Shown here piece by piece: positions 1 to 11,300 of a DNA stretch of 64,000 nucleotides. The notes below the pieces were generated by a model, which saw only the letters and a list, made by a program, of their open reading frames with translations, ran no database searches and had not been told where the DNA came from. The position numbers and the translations under genes were made by a program. This DNA comes from Miscanthus floridulus (lineage: Eukaryota > Streptophyta > Magnoliopsida > Poales > Poaceae): assembly GCF_019320115.1 (NCBI RefSeq), contig NC_089589.1:22344580-22408579 (forward strand). Reading direction: 5' to 3'. How positions within the stretch are numbered: the stretch's first letter is position 1; every line of letters begins with the position of its first letter.

Positions 1-1475
1 GGCCGGGTGATCAGCCGCGGTGGCTGACATCTGCGGATATCGACAAGCGCAAGTGTACATGGAGGAGTGACCGTGTTGACCGAGTCAAGACGGCGCACGT
101 GCAAGTCGAGCGGGGGCTCTGGAAGATTTGGCGCCCGGGCGGTCGAGGACGGAGGTGACATGCGTTGAGTTGCGGGGGACGTGTATGGAGTATGCTACTC
201 GCGGACGGTTTCGTGGTTTGGGCCTCAAACCATCGGGCGGACGGTTTCCGGGTTTGGGCCTCAAAACCCGGACGGAGGTTACAAGGAGGAACGGGGTGGC
301 ACGTGACGGAATTATAGAGGTTACGTCGAGGCGAAGCAAATCTGTGCAGGAAGCGAGGCTGTCCGATCGATAGAAATCGGGTTGTACCATAATTTCGCCC
401 TAAAATATCTAGGGCACAAGTGAAATTGTGTAATAAGCCTATAAATAAGATTTGGCTGCCGCCACTCATTGTCACCTCTTGGACTTTTTCATTTGCTCGC
501 TCTAGTCCCCTTCCTAGAGTTTGTTCTTGAGGTCCACAAATTCGAAATTTGTGTAAACAGATATTTTGAGTTGGGAATGGAGGCCCGAATCCTCCACTTC
601 CTCCGGAATTCATCACTCGTGTCTGTGATTTCCATTTTGTTGCGTTGTTCGTTTTTCTCCATTTTCGTTCTTGGCTACAATCTGAATTTCTCAGAGTTTG
701 GGTCGATCCCAGGCGATGATTTCTTGAGGATAGATTCGTAGCAAGTTGAATTCCATCTTTGTAAATTTTTGGAACGAATGATGGAGATTTGGGTCGTTTT
801 TCTTTTGATTTTCTGGTCGCTCTTTCTCCCTGTTCGTGCCTAGCAGAGGCACTGCTTTTCCTGTTCGTCTTTTGCGTGTGGGGAGACGAGCAACTGAGCA
901 CCAGCACCGTGCTCACCAGGCCCGAGCCGGTGCTCGCCCAGAGAGGCCGAAGGCCTGCGCCAAGCAGCAGGAGCCGCGTGCTCCCAGAGCCCGAGCGGCG
1001 CTCGCCCAGGTGGCCATCCTCTCGTCGGTCTCCTCCCTGTCTCTACTTTCTTCGGTGCTTGCCCTCCGTTCGTGCGGTTTTTCTCTCGGTTCTGTTCGGC
1101 TGTCGGTGTACACCGCCTCCTGATCGTGCGGTGCACCGCTCGGCAGTGTATGGTGCCCTTCGGTGGTGTCCGGTGCCTGTCAAAAGTGCCGGCCCAATTT
1201 CCAGTCTGGCAGGTTCGAATTTCCAGCCCTGTTTTTTTTTTGTTTCATCCGTGGTTTGTGCGTTTGTGCTCGGATTTAAGTTCCATCTTTTGCATTGGTT
1301 TTCCATCCATTCAAGGAACTTATCTAAGTATTCTCCTCACCAGTTGGCGTGGATATTTTAGATTTTGGAACTTTTTTTGGTTTTCTTGTTTGGCGGTGAT
1401 TTAGTGACAGCGGTCAAATATTTCGAGAGAAATTTTAGGGCTCCCATTCACCCCCCTCTGGTCACCGTTTTCGGT
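1..1475 (+). repeat. LTR-derived sequence, unit 1
   Basis: This stretch looks like part of a long terminal repeat. It has a TATA-like box (CCTATAAATAAG, about 437-448) followed by a long T-rich leader with no durable reading frame. The part from about 990 to 1475 recurs at 20178-21050 and 35782-36655, always just downstream of an NBS-LRR paralog. The right edge is set where sequence common to all three downstream flanks begins. The left edge lies outside the window or is not recognisable. A pair of imperfect ~37-bp direct repeats sits near 203-285. Calling it an LTR is inference from style and repetition; I found no internal retrotransposon domains next to it. The open frames inside it do not resemble known proteins. 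Confidence 0.5.
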
Positions 1476-1559
1476 CATTTATATTGCTACTAATTTAAAT
1501 ATCTGAAAAATAAAAGGAGCCTTGTTAGGAAGCTGCATTCTCATGGCACTGGCAGCATA

Positions 1560-2412
1560 CACTACAGGAAACGGCTGATTTGCCGGGAGCAAAAAAATTT
1601 GCCGGGTGCTTTTTATCGGACACCCGGCAAAGGAATTCTTTGCCGGGTGCCAGGCCTGGAGACACCCGGCAAAGAAAGGCCTCCGGCAAATCAGCCTTTG
1701 CCGGGAGCCGGGCACTCGGCAAATTCCAGCCGTCGGCAAAAATTAGTCTTCTCGAAACATTGTCTGGGTTTTAGGCAGCCGACGTCGCAACTTACTCGAA
1801 ACTTTCTCAATTTTTAACCAGGGCCTCCACATGTGATAACAAGACACATCGACAAGTTTCGTGATTTTCGGACATCGTTTTGATTTTATATAATTTAAAT
1901 AAACTTCCCCCGCGAGTACATCGTCATGTTACGACAACATGATGCGCGACATTTCATGCCACTTCCTGCATACGGCCTCAACATAGCCTAAATATCATGA
2001 ATACTATTTTTTGAATGACGAAATTCCATTATTTCATGTACCTGCAGTTCAAATTTGGAATAGTCGGAAAAATTCAATGCAACGGAAAAAATTAAGGAAA
2101 TATTGTTAAAGAACTCATAATTGTCCCAAATTTTGAAACAGGGAAATATTTACTGTATCAAGTCCCCACAAAAAAAATGGGGTCAAAAAAACAAAAAACA
2201 AAAAATAATTTGCCGGGTGCCACCCAGGGCACCCGGCAAAGAATCCTTTGCCGGGTGCCAGGTCATGGGGCACCCGGCAAAGAAATTTAAAAAAAAATTA
2301 AAAATTTTTTTTGCCGGGTGCCGAACGGCGTGGCACCCGGCAAAGAAATTTAAAAAAAAAATTAAAAAAATTCTTTGCCGGGTGCCGTCGTCACCTGGCA
2401 CCCGGCAAAGGC
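1560..2412 (+). repeat. CACTA-1 5' terminal and subterminal repeat arrays
   Basis: The terminal CACTAC sequence is followed by paired units TTTGCCGGGTGCC / GGCACCCGGCAAAG at 1580-1740 and again at about 2210-2412. The two arrays are separated by ~450 bp of AT-rich DNA that also occurs in CACTA-3 (55070-55330). Adjacent units are head-to-head and separated by A/T runs. In En/Spm-type elements such arrays are the binding sites of TnpA; the role here is inferred from that family knowledge. Confidence 0.85.
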
Positions 2413-3130
2413 GCATGCCTAAAAAGGCCGACCCGTCCCAACCCCCAGCAGACCGACCCGCGCCTGCTGTCCGCAGCCGCCGCCGCCGCCCTCGCGCTCC
2501 GCCGCGCCCGCCGCGCCCGCGCCTCGCCGCGCCCACGCCTCGCCGCGCCCGCGCCTCGCTGCTCTGCGCCCAGTCCCCGGCGACCACGCGGCTCCGGCAC
2601 CGGCGGCCCAGCACCCGCGCGAGCCGCGCCCACGCCGGCGGCGCTCGCCCAGTGGCCGGCCGGCGCCCCAGCCCGGATCCGGCGGCCCCGCGGCCGTGGC
2701 CCCGCGCCCGACGACCCCGGTGGCGCTCGGCCCGGCCGGCGCTCGGCCGGCGCTCCTGCCTGGCCCCGGCGCACCAGCTTCGCCGGCAGCGGCTGGCCAC
2801 GCGGCCCCACCTCGCTGGCCGTCCCCGACGAGGCCGGCTGCCCGTTGTCTGGCCGCCGGGCTCCTCCCGCCGCCGGCCAGCAGTAGAGGAGGTAGGTGGA
2901 AGAAGGGAGGAGGAAGGAAGAAGAAGAAAAAAAGGGGAGGAGGAAGAGGAAAAAAGAGAAGGGGAGGAGGAAGAAGAGGAAGAAAGAGAAGGGGGAGGAG
3001 GAAGAAGAGGAAGGTGTCGACCCGACCGCCCGTCGATCCCCGCGCCGTTCGGACCGGCCGTTGATCCTCGCGCTGCTGCGGTCATCCCCGCCGTCGTCGC
3101 CGGCCCTCGCTCTTGCCGTTCTTGCCGCCA
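2413..3130 (+). other. CACTA-1 GC-rich 5' region with polypurine tract
   Basis: About 480 bp of very GC-rich proline/arginine/alanine-coding DNA is followed by an almost pure GA tract (about 2886-3012), then a possible splice donor (AAG|GTAAGC, about 3128-3136). Several frames stay open only because of base composition, so no protein is claimed. CACTA-2 carries the equivalent tract on its own coding strand at about 63838-63930. The region is probably the untranslated first exon or promoter of the element's transcript. Confidence 0.5.
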
Positions 3131-3134
3131 AGGT

Positions 3135-3420
3135 AAGCCCTACCCTTATAGTGTTAGTAGTAGTAGTAGTTAGTAGTGTTAGTAGTAGTTAGTTGTAGTG
3201 TTAGTAGTAGTAGTTAGTAGTTTTAGTTGTAGTGTTAGTTGTAGTAGTTAGTAGTGTTAGTTGTAGGGTTAGTAAATAGTAGTAGTTAGTAAGTAGTAGT
3301 GGTTAGTAGTAGTAGTTGTTAATAGTTAAGTAGTTCTTACTATTAGCATTGTTAGTAGTTAAGTAGTTGTTAGTAGTAGTGTTAGTAGTAGTTGTAGGGT
3401 TAGTAGTAATTGTTGTTGTA
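3135..3420 (+). repeat. GTTAGTAGTA-type simple repeat
   Basis: Irregular repetition of GTA, GTTAGTA and GTTGTA over nearly 290 bp, directly after the possible splice donor of the GC-rich first exon. It therefore probably lies in an intron of the CACTA-1 transcript. Confidence 0.9.
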
Positions 3421-3481
3421 CTACTTCAATACTTTTATGTGTATGGAAAGAGAACTAAAGTACATGGCTCCTCTTGATATA

Positions 3482-3581
3482 TTGGTGGTTGTTGGCCTTT
3501 GTATCCATGTTTGGTATATATGTGGTTGTTGGCCTTCGTGCCATGTTTGGTATATATGTGGTTGGTGGCCTTCGTGTCATG
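3482..3581 (+). repeat. Three ~37-bp tandem repeats
   Basis: Three consecutive units share TTGGTATATATGTGGTTG and GGCCTT(C/T)GTG with small changes. A related run is present in CACTA-2 on the opposite strand near 63660-63760, so the repeat is an ancestral part of the family's 5' region. Confidence 0.75.
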
Positions 3582-3864
3582 TTTTTTGCAGGTTTTGGGA
3601 ACCTCCCCGTGCAGGGGAGGTGCTGCCGAAATTTTGAGTCGACACTAACCATTTTTGCCCTTTTTTGCAGGAGGACCTGTGGGAGGGACTCGGCGACCCC
3701 GATCGTCTTCGTCGGCGCTGTGGGTCTTCCTGCACCGCGTCGACTCGCCACTGCACCGACTCTCCACCGCCCCGCTACCCGGACCTCGCCGCCACCCTAG
3801 GTATAACCCCTCTATCCGTATGTGGTTTTTGGTCACGTAACCTAGTTAGGTGTCTCCCGTTCGA

Positions 3865-4143
3865 AAGAGATACGGTCGGAGATATGCGGACCTTTGCATA
3901 TCTGCGACCGTATCTATTTCGGATTGTCCACGCTTTTTGGACAGCCCGCGAATGCGTAGTTGAGGTTAGTTTTCATGCTCCGCTCCGGTTCGAGACGGTG
4001 TTTCGGCATCACCTCTCCGTTGTTCTCCGGATACACACTCTCCCTTGCAGGACGTGTATCAGGAGAACGGCGGGGAGGTGCTGCCGAAATTCCGTCTCGG
4101 AAAGGAGCGGAGCATGGAAACTAACCTCATCTATGCATCCGCG
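3865..4143 (+). repeat. Cluster of three hairpins upstream of tnp2 (CACTA-1)
   Basis: Three inverted repeats follow each other. The first is a ~19-bp stem beginning GATACGGTCG and closing CGACCGTATC (about 3869-3914). The second is a short TGTCCA/TGGACA hairpin (3925-3944). The third is a long imperfect one with arms 3945-4036 and 4054-4143, ~90 bp each at roughly 85-90% complementarity around a ~17-nt loop. The cluster ends less than 100 bp before the tnp2 start codon. The same order is kept in CACTA-2 (63064-63345). Whether it acts in RNA processing, silencing or as a DNA structure cannot be told from sequence. Confidence 0.85.
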
Positions 4144-4238
4144 GATGGGATTAGGACCTATCCTCACCTATTAGAGAGTAGGGACACCGCGTAGATGCAA
4201 TTGATGGTCACCTGTGGTGATGTTATATATGCTAGAGG

Positions 4239-5757
4239 ATGGAGGATCGTCAGTGGATGTACACGGGCCGGACAAGTCAGGGTGATGCCAGCTATGAATG
4301 GATGCAGAAGACCGATCGTTTCTTGAATCGTGCATTTGGCAAGGCCGCAAAATTCCCAAAAATGGCTTTGTGTCCCTGCAACAAGTGTGGTAACAGGAGA
4401 ATGCTAGACAAGGAACTCATGGGTACACATCTGCACAAGAATGGGTTTATGCCGAACTACACCCGGTGGGTCCACCATGGTGAAGCCGATCGTATGAGAG
4501 AGGAGGTGGTGAGACAACGCGTCGAGGCTTTCGATGCTGATGCTGGGGTAGCAGACATGGTAGATGACGTTCACCAAGCACAGTTTGCTGAAGGACGTGA
4601 GGAGGCGGAGATGCAGGCAGCCGTAGATGCGTTCAAGTACATGATGGACTCGGCACAGAAACCCCTTCACGCTCATTCTGAGGTCTCCCAGCTGGATGCC
4701 ATAAGTCGCTTGATGGGGTTGAAGTCCGATTTAAACTGGAGTCGAGAAGGCTTCGATAAGGTGTTGGCCGTGGTTGGCACCCTGCTTCCAAAAAACCACA
4801 TGTTGCCGAAGACCATGTACGAGGCACACAAGCTCCTTAAAGCACTAAAGATGCCATATGAGCAGATACATGCTTGTCCGAACGGGTGTGTCCTATTTCG
4901 GGAAGAACTCAAGGAGGCAAAGTACTGTCCGAAGTGTAAAGCCTCCAGGTTCCTAGAGGTAGAGTCTGGTGACAGTGGTGGCCAGAAGACCCAGCTTAAG
5001 ATACCCGCCCGAGTCCTACGACACCTTCCCTTCGTGCCGAGGATTCAAAGGCTATTCATGACCGAGGAAACCGCGAAACAGATGACGTGGCACAAGAATG
5101 GCAAACGCTACCATCCTGACAAGATGGTGCATCCATCTGATGGTGAAGCATGGACCAGCTTTAATGAGAAGCATCGTTTGAAATCCGATGAGGCTCGTAA
5201 TGTACGTGTCGCGCTGGCAACAGATGGGTTCAATCCTTATGGCATGATGTCTGCCCCTTACACATGTTGGCCCGTGTTTGTTATCCCCCTCAATCTCCCC
5301 CCTAGCGTCGCCTTTCAACGACATAACGTGATCTTGACGTTGATAATTCCCGGGCACCCAGGGAGTAAGATGGGTGTGTTCATGGAGCCTGTGATTGATG
5401 AGTTGATCAAAGCTTGGAATGAAGGGGTATGGACATACGACCGAGCTACAAAGGAAAGCTTCAAAATGTACGTCTGGTACCAGTACTCCATGCATGACTT
5501 TCTGGCGTATGGGTTATTCAGTGCCTGGTGTGTTCACGGGAAGTTCCCGTGCCCAATATGCCAGGAAGCTGTGAGGTTCATTTGGTTGAAGAAGGGTGGT
5601 AAGTATTCGTCGTTCGATCAACATCGTCAATTCCTAGATTCCAACCATCCATTCCGACAGGACACCAAGAACTTCAGGAAAGGTGTCGCAGTCACGGACC
5701 CTAGACCGCACTTGAAGACTGGTGTCGAGGTTCATGCTCAGATAGATGCTCTCGTTC
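4239..5757 (+). pseudogene. tnp2-type CACTA transposase, C-terminally deleted
   Basis: The reading frame from the ATG at 4239 encodes the first ~507 residues of a Tnp2/TNPD-like transposase, then runs into unrelated sequence and stops at 5801. Residues ~1-85 form the plant transposon-associated domain, with CPCNKC and the block ending NYTRWVHHGE. The Transposase_21 region follows, with the Cys pair of AKYCPKCKASR and the block ALATDGFNPYGMMSAPYTCWP. The related protein of CACTA-2 continues well past this point through HNIDVMHTEKNV, so roughly the second half of Tnp2 is missing. The break is abrupt: after IDALV the sequence changes to intron-like DNA leading into tnpA exons, which indicates an internal deletion. 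The product would normally cut and join element ends in the nucleus. This copy is very unlikely to be catalytically complete. Confidence 0.9.
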
Positions 5758-5834
5758 GCACAACTTTGATCAATACATCTCATTCATTTGGCACTTTTTG
5801 ACATAATGAATTGATACATTGTGTCTGTCTGCAG

Positions 5835-7236
5835 ACTTTTTTCAGGTGTGAAGAGGGACAGGAGGAGAGGGCGGAGAAGAACTTGGTGAAAAGTGTCAGG
5901 AAACGCATCAGCGACATGCACTACGAGGAGCGCCTCACTTGCATCATCAAGTACTACGCCACGCGACTTGGTCAGAAAGTCAGCAAGACACAGGCAAGAC
6001 AGATGCCTCTGACCCGGGAACAGTACATTGAGGTAAATGAAGAAGAATAATACTAATTCGTTTTGAGATTAAGTAGCTTTCATTTGGTCGTCTTACATCT
6101 CAAATTCTTTATGACATGTAGATGATTCCATGGTGGTGCGAGTCCTTTGCCGACTGCTGGGAGATGATCGTGGACAGGTGGTTCACAGAGGGTTATATCC
6201 AGGAACACGAAGCCCACCGGGAGCGGGCTTTGCAGGCGACAGGCCCCACACACCACCAAGGCAGCCGCAGCCTCGGCGCGTACAAGCAAGCTTGGGTACG
6301 TGAATTCATTTTTAGTATTCTGACGCTCCATTCTGCATGTTACTTCTAATCATCTTGTTGTCTTTCTCGCAGTCGGCGTCGCATGGTGGCCAGCCTTTGT
6401 CCACGTTCATGGCGTATGGACTGGCCCGCAAGGGAAAGGCGACTTCCGCTGTCACCTTCAGCCCGGATGACCCACCCGAGTCGTACAGCAACCCGAGCGC
6501 CCACACCCGCATCAGCTCCTACGCGTCGGACGCAAGGTCGGTCCAGGGGCCAGACTGGGATCCGAGCACCGACGACATTGATGGCACGACTGTCATGAGG
6601 ATCGGACAGGGCAAGAAGCATGGGCGGTACTGGCTTGGCGATGGCACCCTCGAGTCCGGCTCTGTTCCCTCCCTCTCCTAGATCCGAGCAAGTACCCCGA
6701 GCGGAGGCCCGGCCATACGCCAACGGCCGTCCCCTTCACAGCAGCGGGTCGACGCACTCCAGGTTAGTCCAGTTTAACTCTTCGTACATTGATCTTTACA
6801 TAACTTAGTTACCTTTACATTACTAAAACATTCGATTGAAATGTTGCAGGCCGATAACGAAAGGATGGCTCAGGAGCTACGGGACCTGGCGGCGAGGACC
6901 GAGGTGGCCGAGCGGGAAAGACAAGCCGAGCGGGCCGAGCGGGAGAGACAGGCCAAGCAGCTGGCGGAGATTACGATGTTCCTACAGAACTTTGGGCAAG
7001 TGAACGGTGTACCTGTGCCGATGTTCGCTCCAGCGCCGCCGCCAGTTGTAGCTAGTCCAGTGAGTATGAATCCATATTGCTTCGACTAGTGCTTTCATTA
7101 GATGACCCACTCTAAGCGCCTGAATATCTTGTCCTTTATGCAGCCTCCGTCGGCGGGTTCGAATGACCCATCTCAGGCGCAAGCAGGCGGTGCCGAGTTT
7201 CCTTCACCAGGCACTCAGTTTCCTCCCCACCTTTAG
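5835..7236 (+). pseudogene. tnpA-like gene, last exons, one nonsense codon
   Basis: Five exons can be joined by GT/AG borders: 5835-6032, 6122-6295, 6373-6762, 6850-7059 and 7144-7236. They encode a plant Ptta/En/Spm-type protein: an RCEEG...MHYEER block, a WWCESFADCW...VDRWFTE block, a GQGKKHGRYW block, then an E/R-rich coiled coil (ADNERMAQEL onward) and a Pro-rich tail ending at 7236. The matching exons in CACTA-3 confirm the structure. A TAG at 6679-6681 interrupts exon 3; the frame is otherwise open to its donor, so this looks like one nonsense change. The first exons, present in CACTA-3 at 52711-52043, are absent here because of the internal deletion. In the family TnpA binds the subterminal repeats and helps bring the ends together. 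Confidence 0.8.
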
Positions 7237-7518
7237 TTTGTATCTCTTTTTCACCGCTTGATGGACATGTGATGCACTGTGATCCACTATCGACTTGTTT
7301 CGATGGTAATTGGACCTATTATGTTTGTGATGTCGTGTATGTGAGGTATTGTATTCGCGATGTGATATATATGTGTGGTATTGAGTTTGTGATGAGATGG
7401 ATGTGATATATATATGCTATATTGTCTTTGTGATGCTTCAGATGTGATATATATCTTTTATATGCTGTGTTTGTGATTATAGAATCAAAAAACAAAATAA
7501 AAAAAATTAATTTTTGAG

Positions 7519-8105
7519 GCTTTGCCGGGTGCCCTGGCCCTGGCACTCGGCAAAGCTGGGAATTCTCTGAAAGGAATTCCTAGCTTTGCCGAGTGCCAGG
7601 GCCAGGGCACCCGGCAAAGTTTTTTCAAAAAAAAAAAAAATTCTTTGCCGGGTGCCCCATGATCTGGCACCCGGCAAAGAAATTACGAAAAAAATAAAAA
7701 ACTCTTTGCCGGGTGCCCACGCGGTGCGACACCCGGCAAAGAAATTATTAAAAAAAAATAAAAAATGGTTTGCCGGGTGCCTCCCGGCACGGCACCCGGC
7801 AAAGAAAATTTGAAAAAAAAATTAAAAAAATCTTTGCCGGGTGCCTCTGACATGGCACCCGGCAAAGCAAGGGATGACGGAGCCGGCGCCGTAACGACCA
7901 CTTTTCTTTGCCGGTGCCGGGTTTGCACTCGGTAAAGTCTTTGCCGAGTGCCCGATAAAAAGCACCCGGCAAAGAAATCTTTGTCGACTAATTTTTTGCC
8001 GGAGGCTCTTTGCCGAGTGCTGCACCCGGCAAAGGCTTTGCCGAGTGCAAAGTAGCCTTTGCCGGGTGCATTCGGCACCCGGCAAAGCGCCTGAATCCAG
8101 TAGTG
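7519..8105 (+). repeat. CACTA-1 3' subterminal array and terminus
   Basis: At least seven paired units occur here. Most are TTTGCCGGGTGCC, but several units (about 7577, 7933, 8012, 8038) carry the GAGTGC form typical of CACTA-3. Units are separated by A-rich spacers and end in CCAGTAGTG. A GTGATATATAT-rich stretch at about 7320-7490 precedes the array and resembles the same position in CACTA-2. Confidence 0.85.
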
Positions 8106-8330
8106 ATATATATGAACATTTAGTTGGCAACCTACGTACATTTTCAGGCTCACAATGAATCCGCAAGTCGGAATAAGCTGTATCATAGCATTTGTTTTGT
8201 AACATGACGAGTCACAACTTAATTATATGTACAAGGCTCTGTATTCTCAGGTGGTAATCTGCATCCACAGTAACACAGATTCGAATAAAAAAACTAATTC
8301 ACATCACATCGCATTCTAGTCACCATGAAT

Positions 8331-11300
8331 TTATTTGCAGTGTCCAACATCTGACTGCCTCACGACGACCCGCAGCGTAGTAATCGGCTCCATTGCTTCT
8401 TCTTCGGCCGAAGCGATGATAGCTCCAGCCTCCAAGGCTGCTTTTTGTCCATGCGGCACTCCACCTGCAGGCGAGGTCTTTTATGCATTCTATAATCGAT
8501 AGTGCTAGAGACGTATGTAGTAATAATAATAGTCTTGGAGTAGCATGCATACTTTATTGTTACTCCCTCTGTTGTTCCACGATGAATTCCCTTCAAACTT
8601 GCTCCACTTTGTCCAATAACACCTCCTCTGTTTCATCCCCTGAGACAGACCGTCTAGTCAAGTAACCAGATATTCCAATAGCAAGAAAGATGCTCAGTAT
8701 ATGCAACGTATAAAGCAGCAGTGTTGTGTTAATTTACTTGAAGCGTCTGCAGAGGGGCTGATGTTTGTCTTGAAGCTGAATGGATCGCCTGTGTACTTCA
8801 CGTACCACTTCCTTTCAATGTTGTTGTCATCATCATCTGCATATGCATTGACCTGCTTGATATGGCTAAACTTGTCCCACTCAGGGCTTGATTCCCCTTC
8901 GGCTATGGAAGCGAGCAACAGGACATCACAGTCTAGATCCAAATGCCTTGGGTTTACGTCCTGCAAATATCCAGGGAGTGTTTTCATGTCGTAGTCCTCC
9001 AGCCAGAGTTTCTGAAGTGCAGGCAAACCCTCTAGCACCTTCAACTTTGGGCACGAGCTGATTTCAAGGTTCTGCAAATTTGGTAGGTTACTGATCCTCT
9101 CTAGTCCATGACATCTACTCACCACAATTTTCAAACCAGAACCAAAGTTCTCCACAGCGCTTGGGTGCTCATGCTGGTGTGGTAGTAAGAACTCTGGCCC
9201 AACACGCTTGATGCCTGGGGCGCTTTTAATCTGTAGGAACTCCAAGCTGGGGAGCTGCCACAAGCCATCAGGTAGCTGTATGCAATGAGGCAAGTCTTCC
9301 ATCAATAGAATCCTCAAGCATCCAAGGGACACAATTGCTGTCGACGTCATCCACTTCGGAAGTCGTTGACCAAAGTACCCTTCGATGTCTAGAGTTTCTA
9401 AGCAAGGTGGAGGGCAGAGCTCATCAAACACCTTCTCGATGTGTTGCTGCTCTTCCTGTTTCACCAACCGGTGAGCACCTCCACTACTACTAGTGCACTG
9501 TAAGGACAGATAGCTGAGGCACACCTTTTCACCAAGCCTGGCTTTTATAGCAAATGAGGAAGAAGATACATTCTCCAGGCCATGTATGCGAAGACGCATG
9601 AGCTGGTTAAGAGGTCCTAATTCTTCCAAACTACACCAATCACCCTCCACATGGGCTGGAAACCCCATTAATATCCTCAAATTAGTTAGGCTGCCAAAAC
9701 CCCTGGGTATATTGTTTATACCTGAGCCAAGAAGGCTTAGATACCTCAGCTGACGTAACTTTCCAATGCCCACAGGAAGCTTCGTCAGACTTCCACAGTT
9801 AGTAAGGTCAATGAACTGCAAGAATTGCATCATGTCTATTTTTTCTGGCAGCCTAGATGTGTCAGTGCCATCTAGGCACAAATACCTCAAGTGTTTGAGT
9901 TGGACCAAAGATTCAGACAATGCATCAAAATTTCCATCTTCTATATGTAGGGTCCGCAAACAAGGAAAAGATGACAGTGAATCACCTGGGTTGATCTTTG
10001 TTTCCCCAACTAATATAAGTGTTCGCAGTGATATATGTGCTTGTAGAGAACTCCACTCTAGCTCATTTGACTCTGATTCTTTGGATTTTAGTGATAACCG
10101 AATAACATTTTGTGGGTTAATGTTATTGGTATGGCCAGCCTCACTTTTGTTTGCTATCAGTACTTCATCTCTAGTCAAATACTGAGCGAATGAGCGAACA
10201 ACATCATGCATACTTGCAAACCATGTCTGGTCTATGTACCCTTGAAGCAGGCTCTAGAAGGTTCCTAGCTATTAACTGGTCATAGTACTCTTTTCCTAAC
10301 ACTTCCAAATCCTGTGAGTTTCCATGAATAAATCCTTCACTAATCCACATGGCAACAATACGGTCATACCAGAACACCGTGTTCTTTGGGAGGAGGGCGT
10401 AGTGACAGAAAGCAAGACTTCAACTCAGGGTTCAGATCTTGATAGCTCAGGTATACTGCATAGTTTAGCTCTTCAGGCATTTGAGATACTGACCATGTAG
10501 AATCATTAAGGACCTTTGTCCAATCGCTTCGCCTTCCTTTCTGGCGGAGGAGGCCTCCTATACTTTGACTGCGAGAGGCAAACCATCACATTCTGCTATA
10601 ATCGACATTCCAATGTCCTTCAGTGTATCAACCTTTTGTTCATCATTATTTTCATTTCCGACCACCTGCAAGCAGCTAATTAAGCCAGTTAATTATGTGG
10701 AATATGGAGATATATATACATTTCGTCCTAATCGGAGGCAAAATCGAGTGCTCGTAAATGATTCTGTGTGCAGAGGCAAAATCACGTACGACGTTCTGAG
10801 CATATGACCGATGTACCACTTCCGTGCACCTATAGCACTACGGTGCAAGTAGGTGACGTCTGTGAACGAAATAGTTCTCTCAGCAGTCACTCTATAATTA
10901 CTAGCTCTTGTATTTTATAGTCCACTGTATTATGTACCATAGTCACTCCAGTATTTATTGTAGCTTTCAATAATTATAATTTTATTTTACTAAAATGGAA
11001 TGAACTGTCCTCTAAGCCCTGCACTGTGGCACTAAAGATATTGAATTTTCTATATCAAAATTTTTTGCAGTAATATTATTTTGTATAAATATAGAATAAT
11101 TAAAATTAAATTACTAGCATCGATATGACATAATATTTTTTGTCAAAATTTATAAACTTATTTAAATTAAAGGGTGTACCTAGTGCAGAGATAAATGTAA
11201 TTAACAAAAAATTGTTAGTATCATTATTTATTTGTGGTTTGTTATGGAAGATTTTTAGCTCTTGATTAATTATTAAATAAAGATTAAATTTCACTAGTGG

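Larger units (their letters stand above)
1560..8105 (+). mobile_element. CACTA (En/Spm) DNA transposon, CACTA-1, complete but defective
   Basis: The element starts CACTACAGGAAACGGC at 1560 and ends CTGAATCCAGTAGTG at 8105. It is flanked by a 3-bp duplication ATA (1557-1559 and 8106-8108), the size made by the CACTA superfamily. Subterminal arrays of TTTGCCGGGTGCC in both orientations lie inside each end. Inside, in order: a GC-rich 5' region, a hairpin cluster, the first half of tnp2, and the last exons of tnpA. Removing the element plus one ATA gives exactly the sequence found at the matching place beside NBS-LRR copy 3 (about 36725-36742); copy 2 differs only by one extra TA. The middle of the transposase region is deleted, so the element is non-autonomous. 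Confidence 0.95.

Noticed and set aside
11..916. 301-residue open frame on the minus strand
   Set aside because: No recognisable domain, overlaps promoter-like LTR sequence with a TATA box on the other strand, and composition explains its openness.
2121..3173. Long open frames on both strands in the GC/GA-rich region
   Set aside because: Several overlapping frames are open at once because stops are rare in GC- and GA-rich DNA. The protein would be low-complexity and would begin inside subterminal repeats.
7686..8186. Minus-strand frames through the CACTA-1 3' array
   Set aside because: They are translations of the repeated TTTGCCGGGTGCC unit, seen as repeating CRVP / APGK patterns, not genes.
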